Origin: Ornithodoros turicata
Lineage: Eukaryota; Arthropoda; Arachnida; Ixodida; Argasidae
Length of the DNA: 64,000 nucleotides
Reading direction: 5' to 3'
Assembly: GCF_037126465.1 (NCBI RefSeq)
Contig: NC_088203.1
Coordinates: 85,126,668-85,190,667 of the forward strand
The translations under genes and the position numbers were made by a program. Below the pieces are notes generated by a model that was given only the letters and a program-made list of their open reading frames with translations, was not told the origin of the DNA and ran no database searches. Shown one piece after another: positions 43,001 to 52,340 of this stretch; positions within the stretch are counted from its first letter, which is position 1; each line of letters opens with the position of its first letter.

Positions 43001-45392
43001 AATAGTTTGGGACCACAAGAACGACTGCTTCGGGTTCTCGGGTGAACACTTACTGGAGGTCCTCACCATCCTACGGAATACGAAACGTTCCGTACTTCAG
43101 ATGTCGGCACGGGTATTTGACCCTCTTGGATTTCTCGCACCGTACTTCATCCGCGTGAAGATCTTATTTCAGCGTCTTTGGGAGATCGGTTTGGATTGGG
43201 ACGATCCTTTACCAGACGGCACACTGGCTGACTGGAGATCATGGAGTTCAGAGCTGAGAAACCTACCAACCATAACTGCTCCGCGATACCTAATGACGGG
43301 AATAAGTCGGGCGGAAAATCTCCAACTTCACGTATTCACCGACGCAAGTCCGCTAGCCTATGGCGCATGCGCCTACCTACGAGCAGAAGACAACGATAGG
43401 CAGGTCAGCGTCAACCTAGTGTTTGCGAAATCTCGTGTTGCACCGCTGAAGAAACTAACGTTACCTCGACTTGAACTCATGGGAGCAGTGATTGGGGCAC
43501 GAATGGCGTCATTCTTGCGGACATCCTTCCTTGCTGAAAAGCTGCCCGTGTACTTCTGGACAGATTCCACAATCACGCTCTGTTGGATTCGCGGGACTGC
43601 CAATGCCTGGAAGCCATTCGTCGCAAATAGAGTGTCCGAAGTGCAGTCGCTGAGTGACCCGGACGCGTGGAATCATTGCCCTGGCTCTCAAAATCCGGCG
43701 GACGCACTGACACGCGGACAAACAGTCGAAAAACTACGTGACAGTCAACTGTGGTGGCGCGGGCCGAGCTGGCTCTCAGAACAAGAAGAACATTGGCCTC
43801 GCCAGGAAGCTCACATCACGGAAAACCTACAGTCTGTTGAAGTAGAAAAACGACGACAAGAGGTCATCGTTATGACCACCGTGGCTGCACCACCACCGTT
43901 GATGACAGTGTCAGGCTTCAGCTCCTACACAAAGTTACTTCGAGTCACCGCGTGGTTACTACGGTTTGTTAACAAGTGTCGGAAACAACTTCTCGCGTCT
44001 GAAACGTTTTTGACCACAGCTGAAATCAACAGAGCGGAAATCCTGTGGATCAAGCAGGCTCAGATCAACTGCTACGCGAACGAAATCCGTCATCTAGAAC
44101 ACGAGGGTCAGGTGCAACGTGGCTCATCGATCGCCGACCTTCAACCGTACATCGACGACGATGGATGTCTAAGAGTGAAGGGACGTCTGCACTACGCCAA
44201 CATTTCGGAAGAAACGAAACACCCAATTCTTCTTCCAAAAGACAGTGATGTGACCACGCTGATTGTAAACGCTGCTCACCTACGAACTTTGCATGGTGGA
44301 CTACAGTCTACGCTGTCTGATATTCGGGAGAAATACTGGATTCCTAGCGCCCGGCAGATGGTGAAACGGACAATTTTCAAGTGTCTCATTTGTCGAAGGT
44401 GCCGACTGGAACCTGCCAGTGCTCCCACTGCGCCCCTCCCGAAAGAGCGAGTCGACCAGAGTCATCCCTTTGACGTTGTAGGGCTTGACTATGCCGGTCC
44501 GCTGTTGGTAAAGACAACCGGACAACACGAAAAATCCTACATTCTGCTATTTACGTGCGCAACAACTCGTGCAGTTCATCTCGAACTAGTGACAAATCTG
44601 TCGACCGAATCTTTTCTCCTAGCACTGCGCCGTTTCGTTGCCCGAAGAGGCCTACCGAGCACGTTCTACAGTGACAACGCCCTCACCTTTAAAAGAGCTG
44701 CAAAGGACATTCAAGTAATGTGGAATATTCTCCGCACAAGCGAAACGCAGGACTTTTGCAGCAAACATCGCATAACGTGGCGGTTCATTGTGGAGCGGGC
44801 ACCCTGGTGGGGGGGATGGTGGGAGCGGATGGTGCGTACAGTAAAGACTTCACTTCGGAAAGTTCTCGGCAGGCTGAGCCTCACCTTCGAAGAGCTTATG
44901 ACTGTATTGGTGGACATCGAGGCATCAATCAACTCCCGTCCTTTAACCTATATCCACGCGGATGCCAGCGAGCCTGTGGCGCTAACCCCAGCGCACTTCC
45001 TTGTCGGGAAAAGGCTGACAGCTTTGCCAGAGGTTGAAACAACGCCTACAGTTTCCACTCACCACAGCATCACACGTCGGTGGAAATACCGACAACGCTT
45101 AATGAACAGCTTCTGGCAGCGCTGGCAAAAGGAATACCTTCTAGAGCTGCGGTCAGCCCATTTAACGCCGGACCGGAAGTCAAAATCGCTGAAAGAAGGG
45201 GACCTCGCTATCCTTCGAGACGATAATGTGCCGCGACATATGTGGAGAACGGTGCGCATTGTTGCCAGCCACCCTGGAAGGGACGGGCACGTACGGGCCT
45301 ACACTGTGAAGATGCCGACAGGGACCATCACCAGGCGGCCAGCGCAGCTACTGTATCCCCTGGAGGCCTCAGAGTCGCCCACACCCTCTTAA
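40041..45392 (+). CDS. BEL/Pao Gag-Pol polyprotein, intact, 1783 residues
   Basis: One frame encodes all proteins the element needs. Domains in order: a Gag-like region of the DUF1759 type (about 119-265); zinc knuckles at C360-C373 (CFFCGSKGHNADTC) and C392-C405 (CFRCTKQGHMSKNC) and a third Cys/His cluster just after; an aspartic protease of the DUF1758 type, active site IIDGGSQRTF with D481; RT with D831 in motif A and YVDD at 913-916; RNase H with D1101, E1145, D1175 and D1221; integrase zinc domain (H1413, H1418, CLICRRC near 1448) and catalytic D1483, D1545, E1595; and a C-terminal DUF5641-like domain (about 1650-1775). Length and order fit BEL/Pao. The start is the first ATG after the primer site, in good context (gccATGG). 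The odd point is Asp-Gly-Gly where retroviral-type proteases have Asp-Ser/Thr-Gly. There is no stop or frameshift between gag and pol, so product ratios must be set by other means. Confidence 0.97.
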   Translation: MDRLKTKRSVRRTKNTKLVNEVCSLLQQPDVTVNALHSLRDRLIASNDELKQLNVQIDPLVADDDLEAEYSTVGDYEDEFVKALSDIKSKLAALQMSSSASPPVSSATGPEKPRNTGVKLPKLQLVQFKGELSQWQPFWEQFEATVHNNDQLSDVEKLQYLRSLLVGPAACAISGLQCTAACYKDALDILTQRFGDKRRIEREHLHNLRHLPRVKSSEDVPALRKLYDRVQTNTRGLQSLGVSSTTYSSMMVDILLSVLPSDIVVEYHRKLSTMESSCRLEDDAPSAASRGSSDAASDASQASTEMVRLLNFLRVEIESRERAGVLDSKWDNTPAPKRKHGGNPPSALVLHSTGKVSSGCFFCGSKGHNADTCTGDLTLEEKKRKLGSSKRCFRCTKQGHMSKNCRYGGRCAKCGGRHCVSLCDPSWKPKLPQDAAQQMTTTNLFSASASPTLPHTEVLLQTFRAWAVTDINCAYVRGIIDGGSQRTFVREDLVDKLGLPVIGTTNIRLNTFATSCADHHSRSLRVVQLRLRSQYKTTEHILEAIAIPFICEDVVQTPMDVSFVTSLRQQGMEIADRLLFPSIAGVEGISLLVGADQMWKLLCGDVRRCESHPDLVAISTVLGWTFQGQPCTRSTITDAANVMVCVLRAGIENDDHQTSLRQLWELDSIGITDDPKSNTLQNEEVHREFEKSIVKIDGHYGVSLPWKATPNTLDDNYAVAEKRLHRLVNRLTSDGCLTEYDEAIRGYLRQGHAEKAPDATGTHGRVYYMPHRAVIKPDSSSTRLRVVFDASSHASKSSSLNDHLEKGPKINSDLVPVLLRFRMNAIALTADIEKAFLQIAINEADRDALRFLWFADVPTVNHPLPAVEEWRMTRVPFGTTSSPFLLGATLQYHLRNARDDQADVATILERSFYVDDLLAGASTVEEAKTIKDTAQALMAEAGMNLTKWSSNSTELQQHINGTSSTAAPSVTEPEKRIKAGEVSKVLGIVWDHKNDCFGFSGEHLLEVLTILRNTKRSVLQMSARVFDPLGFLAPYFIRVKILFQRLWEIGLDWDDPLPDGTLADWRSWSSELRNLPTITAPRYLMTGISRAENLQLHVFTDASPLAYGACAYLRAEDNDRQVSVNLVFAKSRVAPLKKLTLPRLELMGAVIGARMASFLRTSFLAEKLPVYFWTDSTITLCWIRGTANAWKPFVANRVSEVQSLSDPDAWNHCPGSQNPADALTRGQTVEKLRDSQLWWRGPSWLSEQEEHWPRQEAHITENLQSVEVEKRRQEVIVMTTVAAPPPLMTVSGFSSYTKLLRVTAWLLRFVNKCRKQLLASETFLTTAEINRAEILWIKQAQINCYANEIRHLEHEGQVQRGSSIADLQPYIDDDGCLRVKGRLHYANISEETKHPILLPKDSDVTTLIVNAAHLRTLHGGLQSTLSDIREKYWIPSARQMVKRTIFKCLICRRCRLEPASAPTAPLPKERVDQSHPFDVVGLDYAGPLLVKTTGQHEKSYILLFTCATTRAVHLELVTNLSTESFLLALRRFVARRGLPSTFYSDNALTFKRAAKDIQVMWNILRTSETQDFCSKHRITWRFIVERAPWWGGWWERMVRTVKTSLRKVLGRLSLTFEELMTVLVDIEASINSRPLTYIHADASEPVALTPAHFLVGKRLTALPEVETTPTVSTHHSITRRWKYRQRLMNSFWQRWQKEYLLELRSAHLTPDRKSKSLKEGDLAILRDDNVPRHMWRTVRIVASHPGRDGHVRAYTVKMPTGTITRRPAQLLYPLEASESPTPS

Positions 45393-45415
45393 ATGAGCAA
45401 TCTTTGCATGCTCAT
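45393..45415 (+). repeat. Hairpin just after the Gag-Pol stop
   Basis: ATGAGCA and TGCTCAT form an inverted repeat directly downstream of the TAA and before the polypurine tract. Its role is unknown. It could affect termination or processing of the element RNA, which is speculation. Confidence 0.5.
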
Positions 45416-45418
45416 TTC

Positions 45419-45429
45419 GGGGGGGAAGA
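45419..45429 (+). other. Polypurine tract
   Basis: GGGGGGGAAGA lies immediately before the 3' LTR, where plus-strand DNA synthesis is primed in LTR retrotransposons. Position and composition are as expected. Confidence 0.9.
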
Positions 45430-45817
45430 TGTTGTAAAACTGTGTTCGGCCAAAAAACGGGTCTGCAGCTGGATGGCTGCGACACGGAGTGACAAGTGGC
45501 TGTCATGACGCACCCAGGAGAAGGGGGGCACGGAACTCCAGTTTTCCTGGAAGTAGAGGGGAAACTGTCTCCCTTTTTTTCCTGTGTCTTAACTGCGTTT
45601 CTTCTTTTTTACTTGTTCGCACTTGGAGGTCTCTGGACCCCAGGAAAAGGCATTAGTTTTTTAGTTGCAAAATAAACCTCGCTGAGCAAAGACGTCTTTG
45701 TGCTACGTGTCTTCTTATCGGTCCCTTTTTACCTTTTTACCGGGCCAACGACAGCTTCACGGTGTCATCCATATATTGTGTAACGAGTGGGATATCGCAA
45801 GATATTATTCCACTACA
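45430..45817 (+). repeat. 3' LTR, 388 bp
   Basis: I found no difference from the 5' LTR. AATAAA at 45671-45676 is the probable polyadenylation signal of the element transcript. It ends in CA followed by the target duplication. Confidence 0.95.
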
Positions 45818-45822
45818 TGTAT
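45818..45822. repeat. Right target site duplication TGTAT
   Basis: Exact copy of 39601-39605. The flanking DNA continues TGTGATAATG, so the empty site would read through a single TGTAT. Confidence 0.9.
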
Positions 45823-47100
45823 TGTGATAATGTGTACTGCAGTAGTGTGATAACCCTTCCAAGTTTTTGTTTAGTATACCTTTCTTCAAGAGAATAATAA
45901 TAACAAGAGAGAATAAGAGAGAGAATAATTAGAGAGAGAATAATAATAAGGGAGAATAATAATAACAAGAGGTAGGACTGATAGGACATCTGAGCAAGTA
46001 CTACACCTTCTAGGGTATTATAAAACGTGTAATGCTTCAGTTTTTGTTGTTGTTGTTGTTGTTGTGACAGACACAAATACACTCAGAAAATTATTATTAT
46101 AATCCGAAATACAAATACTCAAATTTATTCCAGGAATATCATTATAGCACAAATTACTATCAGTTCCCACCCCCGTTTAAAATACAGCCCTTCGGAAACA
46201 CTCTCGAGGTCGTACCAGTTTCTTTACTCTTCTTGAAGAACTGGAACGAAGCGACGCAGCGGGGCGATTTTCTCCGAAACTTCTCTGGCGACGAGCAGGA
46301 ATGTTTTTCGCTTTATATTAGTTTTTTTTTCTTTTCGAACTCTGGCCTCCGTTTGACCTTTCGTCTCCCGCAAGCCATCCCCACCCTCTCTCTTTCCCGT
46401 TCGTGTGAGTTGGGAAGACGCTCTCTCTCTCACTCCACCGTGTTTACATGGAGGCGAAATGGATACTGCTTAGCCTTCCCTGCGTTACTTTTGCTTGTTA
46501 CTTTTGCTGCCCGCATTCGCCTTGCGTGCGCTGTAATGCCTCCCCTTTTGACTTGTGGGGAGTTTTGTGGTTCCTCCTTTCTTTTTTTTTTTTTCTTTTT
46601 TTATGAGTGTATTGCCGATGTCTGTATCCTGGATTAGTTTGAAGCTCCTTCGCGTTAAAGTGGGAAAAAAGCGAGCAAAGTGGTGCCTAAACAGCAAGAA
46701 AAATAGCGGGAAAAAAGAAAGGCGAGACGGAACGTCAGGAGTTGTTTTGGGTTTTTGGAGGCGGAATAACTCGGCTTTTCGGGGAGGGGTAGGGGGGATG
46801 TTAGCGGCCGTCTGGACGCTTTTCTCTTTCTTTCTTTCTTCTCCTTTCTTTTTTTGTTTTGTCTTTTCACTTCTTTATTTCTGTGCGTGTTCGCATATGC
46901 GTGTGCATGCGCGCTGTAACTATTTTGTGACCATGGTGTCTAAAGTTGATACGATGAGTGCAGTTGCGATAAATTTCTTCCTTTTAATTTTGCACCGGGG
47001 TAGCCGAGGAACATGTTCTCGCACATTTTAGAGACAAAAAGGGGAGGTTACCTTTTGAGCGGAACCTTGTACTCTGATACAAAACACGCATATACATTAT
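45823..47100. other. Unassigned AT-rich spacer with simple repeats
   Basis: GAGAGAATAAT-type repeats at about 45889-45970, a GTT array at about 46043-46064, and T or pyrimidine tracts near 46320-46335, 46577-46602 and 46820-46870. The 158-codon frame at 46555-47031 is rich in Phe, Lys and Ser and shows no family motif. No gene called. Confidence 0.4.
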
Positions 47101-47435
47101 ACTAATATCTCGCCAAGATGCTACCCGCCAACGGACCGCTGACATACTACCCCCCGCCATGCTGAGCAGAGTTGACCCAGCGCTCGCTTTCCGCATGCCA
47201 GCACATATCTCTCGTCAAGACGCCGCATTAGTTCATCTAATGCGCCTCGACGTGGCCTTCACAACACAGTAGCGCTACCGCTTGATACAAGTTACCTCTC
47301 CCCACTGCAGTCACTACGGTGCTGTTGAAGATCTCGAGCACATTCTTCTCCATTGCCCACAGTACCACACTTTCCGCTCCGTACTCTCCGCCTCCCTCAA
47401 CGCGCTAGACTCCTGGGGGGTATCCCGAAATGCCG
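47101..47435 (+). mobile_element. 5'-truncated non-LTR fragment
   Basis: Translation gives SRQDAALVHLMRLDVAFTTQ, a premature stop (TAG near 47270), then SPHCSHYGAVEDLEHILLHC and PQYHTFRSVLSASLNALDSW. This is the C-terminal zinc region of ORF2 with its CX2-3C...HxxxxC arrangement. It diverges clearly from the 34444-36274 family. Its 3' side is cut by the TIR element that begins at 47436. Confidence 0.75.
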
Positions 47436-47831
47436 CCGTTAAGAATCCACCGTTTAGAATCCCATATGCTCAAAATCCTGAACGGCGCTAGCGTAGCGTT
47501 GCGTGCGTGCCCAACTGTGGGCAGCCCCCCAACGGCGTGGTGAACTGTCAAAAAACACCTAAACTAACCTAACCTCTGAAAACTAACCTAACCTAACCAA
47601 AATCTATTAATTTTTGCAGCTCTGATGTGACCGCCATGCTAAGCCTAACGATCCCCCAAAACCTGGTTTTTATTCACGACAATGACTTCTACTGAGGTCA
47701 AAATCACGCAATACTGCGAGGTTCGTCAGTAATATGTATTATTCAACACTATCATTCCGCCATTCTTCACATTAAAGCTTTAATTGAGAAATCTGGGACA
47801 TCTGGGATTTTAAACGGTGGATTCTTAACGG
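47436..47831. mobile_element. TIR element (MITE), 396 bp, with CCTAA repeats inside
   Basis: Left end CCGTTAAGAATCCACCGTTT (47436 on) matches the reverse complement of the right end ending AAACGGTGGATTCTTAACGG (47831), with one mismatch over 29 bp. No transposase is encoded. I could not identify a target duplication, so the superfamily is open. An imperfect CCTAA array lies at 47558-47598. Confidence 0.75.
47558..47598. repeat. Short telomere-like CCTAA array
   Basis: CTAACCTAACC and AACTAACCTAACCTAACC occur with a short interruption. CCTAA is the complement of the arthropod telomere unit TTAGG. The array is tiny and within a MITE, so it more likely reflects that element's sequence than a former chromosome end. 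Confidence 0.6.
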
Positions 47832-48060
47832 TGGAATATCGTGGCATCCCCGTCCAAGCCGAGAGGAAGGTGATCGGGGTTCGAATCCGGACGCCGGCTA
47901 CTGCTGTTTCGGTGTTATTCCTGGGTTTTCCTCAGACGCTTTAAGACAAATGTCGGCACAGTTCTCTGTGAAGTCGACCCAGCACGCCATAGTCACCAGG
48001 TCTTGACGTTGTCGTGATGTAGTGACGCAGTCGTGACGTTACCCGCCTGAGCGCAAAAAT
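47832..48060 (+). mobile_element. tRNA-derived SINE, type with CGTGACGT-like tail, plus strand
   Basis: A tRNA-like head with GTGGCATCCCCGTCCAAGCC and B box GGGGTTCGAATCC, then GTTATTCCTGGGTTTTCCTC, AGACGCTTTAAGACAAATGT, CGGCACAGTTC and GTCGACCCAGC, ending AGTCGTGACGTTACCCGCCT. It is the best-preserved copy of the subfamily also at 1110 and 6783, here on the plus strand and directly next to the TIR element. Confidence 0.75.
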
Positions 48061-49475
48061 CGAAAACGTTTCAGATAATAGTCATTCTTGAGAACTATTC
48101 TTCGCCGAGAACTAAAATTTTCGGGAATATCTTCATGTTGTCTTCAACAAAGCGGCCGTAATTAATGTCTCCTTCGTTAAAAAAATTACGCGAGCTGTAC
48201 CCGTTCTGCAGCGGCAGAAGAAAGGAAGAGAGAAATCGAACTCGTTTCGTGGGAAAACATAGACAAAAAAGAAGAAGAGTGACTAAAAGAAAAAAGAAAG
48301 CTATATACCTGCGAGGCTTCGTGAGCAAGCGATTTAGACACCTGGAATCTTTTATCTCCGATACTTCTGTGTTTTTTTTTTATCTAGTTGTGGGTATTAA
48401 GGTGCCCATTTTTTGCTATCCCTCGCAGAAAGAGCTGGGACTGCGCTGGTTAAAAAAAAGAAAAAGAAAAGAAGGTGGCTCTTATTTTTATCCCTACTCC
48501 TTTCTCCAGAGCTTAGCGCGGCGACATTAAATAATTGCCTCATTTTGCCTCTATACAAAAGGCAGTTTTTTTCTTCTTCTTTTTAATATGCCTTTGTACG
48601 GATGTTTAAGCCATCGCTATACCTGCGGGTATGTTCCTTTCGCAAGCGGGTTTGGGCTTAAAAACCAAGCATCTTGTTAGCCGCTAATTCGCACGACGTC
48701 TCCGCTACACTTGCACTCTGAGTTATTGCTTCATCTTTCTCTGTCGCGAGATTATTTTTTGTAGAAATTAATAATTAAACGCTCGGAACAAAAGAATTTT
48801 TTTTACCGTCCCCGAAAAAAAAAATAAGAGAAAGAAGCAGTGTGTCCGCGCGCGCAATAACTTAGGCGATTAATCCTGAATGCTTAGAAAGGTGCTGCGC
48901 GGTTTCCAACAAGTATCATCCGAGCGGCTTTTGTGTTTCTCCGTTTTTTTTTTCTAATATTCTCACGCTTTTACGCGTTTTCTTCATGGTGTTTTAAGCG
49001 CCTGAGTGTCTGTTTGAACGCTTAATTATAATGTGCAAAAGCTGTCTGTGTGTCACACAAGCAAAAAAAAAAAAAAGTGTCGGGAACATTAGTAGAAAAA
49101 AAAAATAGCGTCGGTGAAAAGAGAGGACTTATAATTGAAACCGTCCCGACTTCTAACACAAAAGAGGAAGCGTTTTGTCGCGGAATTAAAACGGTTGGTG
49201 TTCGTCGGGTGGGAACCGGGATGACGACTTCTGCTCCTTCGTATCACTCTTTGTTTTCAACTTCCTCTTTTTTGTCCGTTTTAAACCGTTGTCGTAAAAA
49301 AAAAGAAAAAGAAAAAACAAGAGCGTTAGGATATTCTGTAGCGAATAAAGTAACATTTAAATACGAACTAATTATGTCTGCCACTATGGGACATTAAAAT
49401 AATGGATGCTCTTTTCCTTCCTTCGTCTTCGTCAGCATAAGCAGCGAAAGGGGCTTCGGCGCGGATGACTATATA
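48061..49475. other. Unassigned 1.4 kb, A/T-tract rich
   Basis: Many A and T runs (for example 48368-48380, 48800-48830, 49060-49075, 49297-49318). Lys/Arg-rich frames such as 48165-48530 (121 codons) have no motif. No gene called. Confidence 0.4.
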
Positions 49476-49693
49476 GGCCCGGTTTCACCAACGCTGGATA
49501 GCTTTCAACCGAGATCAAGGGTAGTTAAAACTTGAAATTAACACTTAATTCTTTTTATAAACGTTAGTTGGTGACGTGACGAATGTTTCAGTGACAATTA
49601 CTCCCTGTAATGAAGCAGAGATACGCGTATAATTCAAGTTAAGGGACCGTTCACCACGGTTCAAATGTTAATTGACCGTGGTTAAACCCGGCC
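49476..49693. mobile_element. MITE with GGCCCGGTTT termini, 218 bp
   Basis: Left GGCCCGGTTTCACCAACG and right, on the minus strand, GGCCGGGTTTAACCACGGTC form terminal inverted repeats. The interior is AT-rich and non-coding. TA-type target duplication is possible but ambiguous. Similar GGGCCCGGTTT-ended MITEs are known to me from arthropods, from memory only. Confidence 0.6.
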
Positions 49694-49839
49694 TTAGTAC
49701 AAGTATTGTGCCCTATGCAACTATGCCCTATGCCCTATGGCAACTATGCCCTATCCACCGTCCGGTGACGGAATCATTTTCCTCTACAACGATCTTTAGC
49801 AGCTAACAAACAGTGCAATGGATGGATATGTCAGATATA

Positions 49840-50608
49840 CAGGGTGTTTTTTTTTATCCGTTACAGATTAAAAAAAGAAACGTTGTGAAAGCAGCACTGA
49901 TGCATTTTTGCCGGCGGGTTACGCGGACGTCCTGTGGAAGAGAGCATTGTAACTACTGGACGACGAATTAACCTAAAATTCATTAATTAGCTTTTTCATT
50001 AAAAGTTTCGCCAAAAACGTGACACCGCAGAATTGGGTGCGGCCTATATTGGAATCCACCCTCTTTCTCAAAAATCCTGAAACGAGGATGTTCTTTGAGA
50101 TATAAAGCGCCAAACTTCGGTATGCAAATGAGACGATACCAGTACTACGCACTTCTCGAGCGCAAAAAAGATAGAAGGGGCGTTCGCGTCAGAGAGCCAC
50201 GTGTTTTGTGGTGATCCAGCTGATTGGAATAAACGCTGATCCAGATAGAACACTTTCCGGCCTAGATAAGCCGAGGCGATATCGTTTCTGCGCTCGAGAA
50301 ATGCGTAGTACTGGTTTCGTCTCATTTGCATAACAATGTTTGGCGATTTATATATAAAATTATGCGCTCGTTCCAGGATGTTTGAGAAAGATGGTGGTTA
50401 TAAATAATGGTCGCCTCCAATTCTGCTGTCTCGTATTTTCGCGAAAACATCTAATTAAGATGTTAATTAACGATTTTTAGGTAATTATTCGTCTAATAGT
50501 TACATGCTCTTTCCCATAGGACGTCCGCCTGGCCGCGGAACTTACCCACAAAATTGGCATCCGTGCTGCTCTCACGACTTCTTTTTTTTTTTATCTGTAT
50601 CCGCTATC
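49840..50608. mobile_element. Fold-back MITE, about 770 bp, long inverted arms
   Basis: The left arm starts CAGGGTGTTTTTTTTTATCC. The right arm, read on the minus strand, repeats GCAGCAC(T/G)GATGC, GCGGACGTCCT, GAGCAT, CTAAAA(T/A)TC and CGCCAAAC and reaches CAGTACTACGCA and CTCGAGCGCA near the centre (about 50130-50300). The arms are roughly 300 bp each at moderate identity. The right terminus has lost its CAGGGTG. Family motifs are shared with the elements at 5751 and 22437. No coding region. Confidence 0.75.
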
Positions 50609-51199
50609 TGACTTGATAATTGACTTCACAACTGAACCTTGCTCTGGCTTGGTTTGGCTTGGGTCTGCCCGTCGGGCGAGGGCTTGATTTCTTTTTCAAG
50701 GGTGCGGGCCCGGCGGAAAAATGACGACGCGTGTCAACCTCTAGTTGTGGGAATGCTTTATCTGCGCACACTCTGAACATAAGGTAATTGGAGTTGATTT
50801 ACGGGTAATGTGTGTCAGCCTATTTCTGTGGCGACATGATGTACATGCTGCAAGGTGGGACTGCCGATAATTTCGACCACCTTCGACCACCTGGAGTAAC
50901 GCCTTGAACATACATCAAAGGCCTATGGACATTACGTGGGGGATGGCACCACATAAGATGTACAAAATTAAATAAAAAAAAGTGCAGCCGCAATGAATAA
51001 GCAAGAAAAAAATACAACGAAATCAACAGACAAAGAAGCAGATTAGTCAACGTGAAAAACAATGTTCCGAACACATAACATGCATTACCTGAACACTAGT
51101 GATCAAATAGAAAGGAAGGGATCATGGTGTGCGCTTCGAAAAACAGGCGGTAAACATTCACTGCAAAAAAATACAGTAAAATGAAAAATAAGTAAATTT
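50609..51199. other. Unassigned spacer
   Basis: TGGTTTGGCTTGGGTC-type sequence at about 50650 and an A-rich patch at 50970-51020. No gene or assigned repeat. Part may be 3' UTR of the RT pseudogene that follows on the minus strand. Confidence 0.4.
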
Positions 51200-52340
51200 A
51201 TTTATTTGCATATACTACAGCGGTGCAGCCTCTACCTGAGGCTACGGCAGGAGTGACGAAAAGAACTCCGATTCAGAAATCAGAACTCGGGAGTCTTTAT
51301 AAAGTTGTAGTTCTCGCTGGAGATGCCGTTCTTACTTTAGTTAGTCTTAGTTTAGAACACGACTATAGGAGACTAAAGAGGATCATACTTTGACAAAATA
51401 AAGCGAACAGCCTTGTGCTGTACGGCCCTCCAGCTTCATTATGTGCGATATACATTAAGGGTATCAAATTTCTGCTGTATATTCCAGAATTGGGTGTATT
51501 AACGACTTGTAAGCAAGCAATTTAGTCTCAACAGTACAGGATTTTAACGTCCTCTGTAACCTAGCTTTTTCAAGGCCTTAGAAGTGACTGTATCAACGCG
51601 ATCTGACCAAGTCAGCTTTGAGTTAAATACTACGCCCAAATACTTGTAAGAATCAACTTACGGAATAGGAGGAACCGGCTGATGCATCCTAGGCTCTCCA
51701 TGGTGACTCAACTGGTAACAGACTACTTAGAACACAGACTTTTTTGCTGGGTGAGCAGGAGTTCATGCGACAGTGGTCCTGCCGCCATGTTGCTCTTCAC
51801 AATGGACATGTAGGGTTGACGGGCCTCATCTATACATAGTCTAATTCTCCTAGTTGGCTAGCTACAAGCTGATGCACTTATAGCACGTACCTTGTATTTC
51901 TTGTACACTTGCACTGGGGAGTTAAAGGACATAGTTTTGCTTCTAAAGGACGGCAGCCGTTCAGCAGTGTCGGAGGCTGTCACGGGCCCATGGCTATGGT
52001 CGTGTGTTCGGTCAGGTTTTGTCATATTGTGAACATATCGTAGATAAGCGAAATAAATATTCTATTCAGAATCAACTTCCATTATGAGAGTGTCTCACAT
52101 TTTGTAGTAAAATGCTAGAGGTGTGTACCATTGTGTAAAACATGCGGGCGCACTTTTCATTGTTTATGTCCATCCCCCCATGTCTCCACCAATCCTTATC
52201 GACTTCGGTGTAAACAAAGCAGCCATCGGCATACAATCCAACCCCGAACCGGCACTCCCTCCACTATGTCATTAATAAACAGTAAGAACAACAAAGGTCC
52301 TAACACTGACTCCTGTGGGACACCTGCGAGTACATCAGTT
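51200..52340 (-). pseudogene. Decayed non-LTR reverse transcriptase
   Basis: Across several frames the minus strand reads [20 protein letters not shown] with INDI (RT motif B), [15 protein letters not shown] (motif C, YADD changed to YADG), then after a gap YKYLGVVFNSKLTWSD with VDTVTSKALKKLGY, LLAYKSLI, HPILEYAAEIW-like and LEAVQHKAVRFILSKYD-like segments with stops. This layout fits jockey/CR1-type non-LTR RTs without RNase H, a different group from the I-like elements elsewhere in the window. Many stops and frameshifts show an old relic. The YLGV segment is at about 51590-51660. Confidence 0.7.

Larger units (their letters stand above)
39606..45817 (+). mobile_element. Complete BEL/Pao LTR retrotransposon, 6212 bp
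   Basis: The unit has two 388-bp LTRs starting TG and ending CA, a primer binding site, a single Gag-Pol frame, a polypurine tract and a 5-bp target duplication. Reading both LTRs base by base I found no difference between them. Because both LTRs are copied from one RNA at integration, identity means very recent insertion. All enzymatic domains of the polyprotein look intact apart from an unusual protease active site. There is no envelope frame. The RNA would start and end in the LTRs. It is the only element in the window with a claim to be autonomous and active. Confidence 0.97.

Noticed and set aside
46555..47031. 158-codon plus-strand open frame
   Set aside because: Dominated by Phe and Lys runs from T and A tracts; overlaps other frames; no family resemblance.
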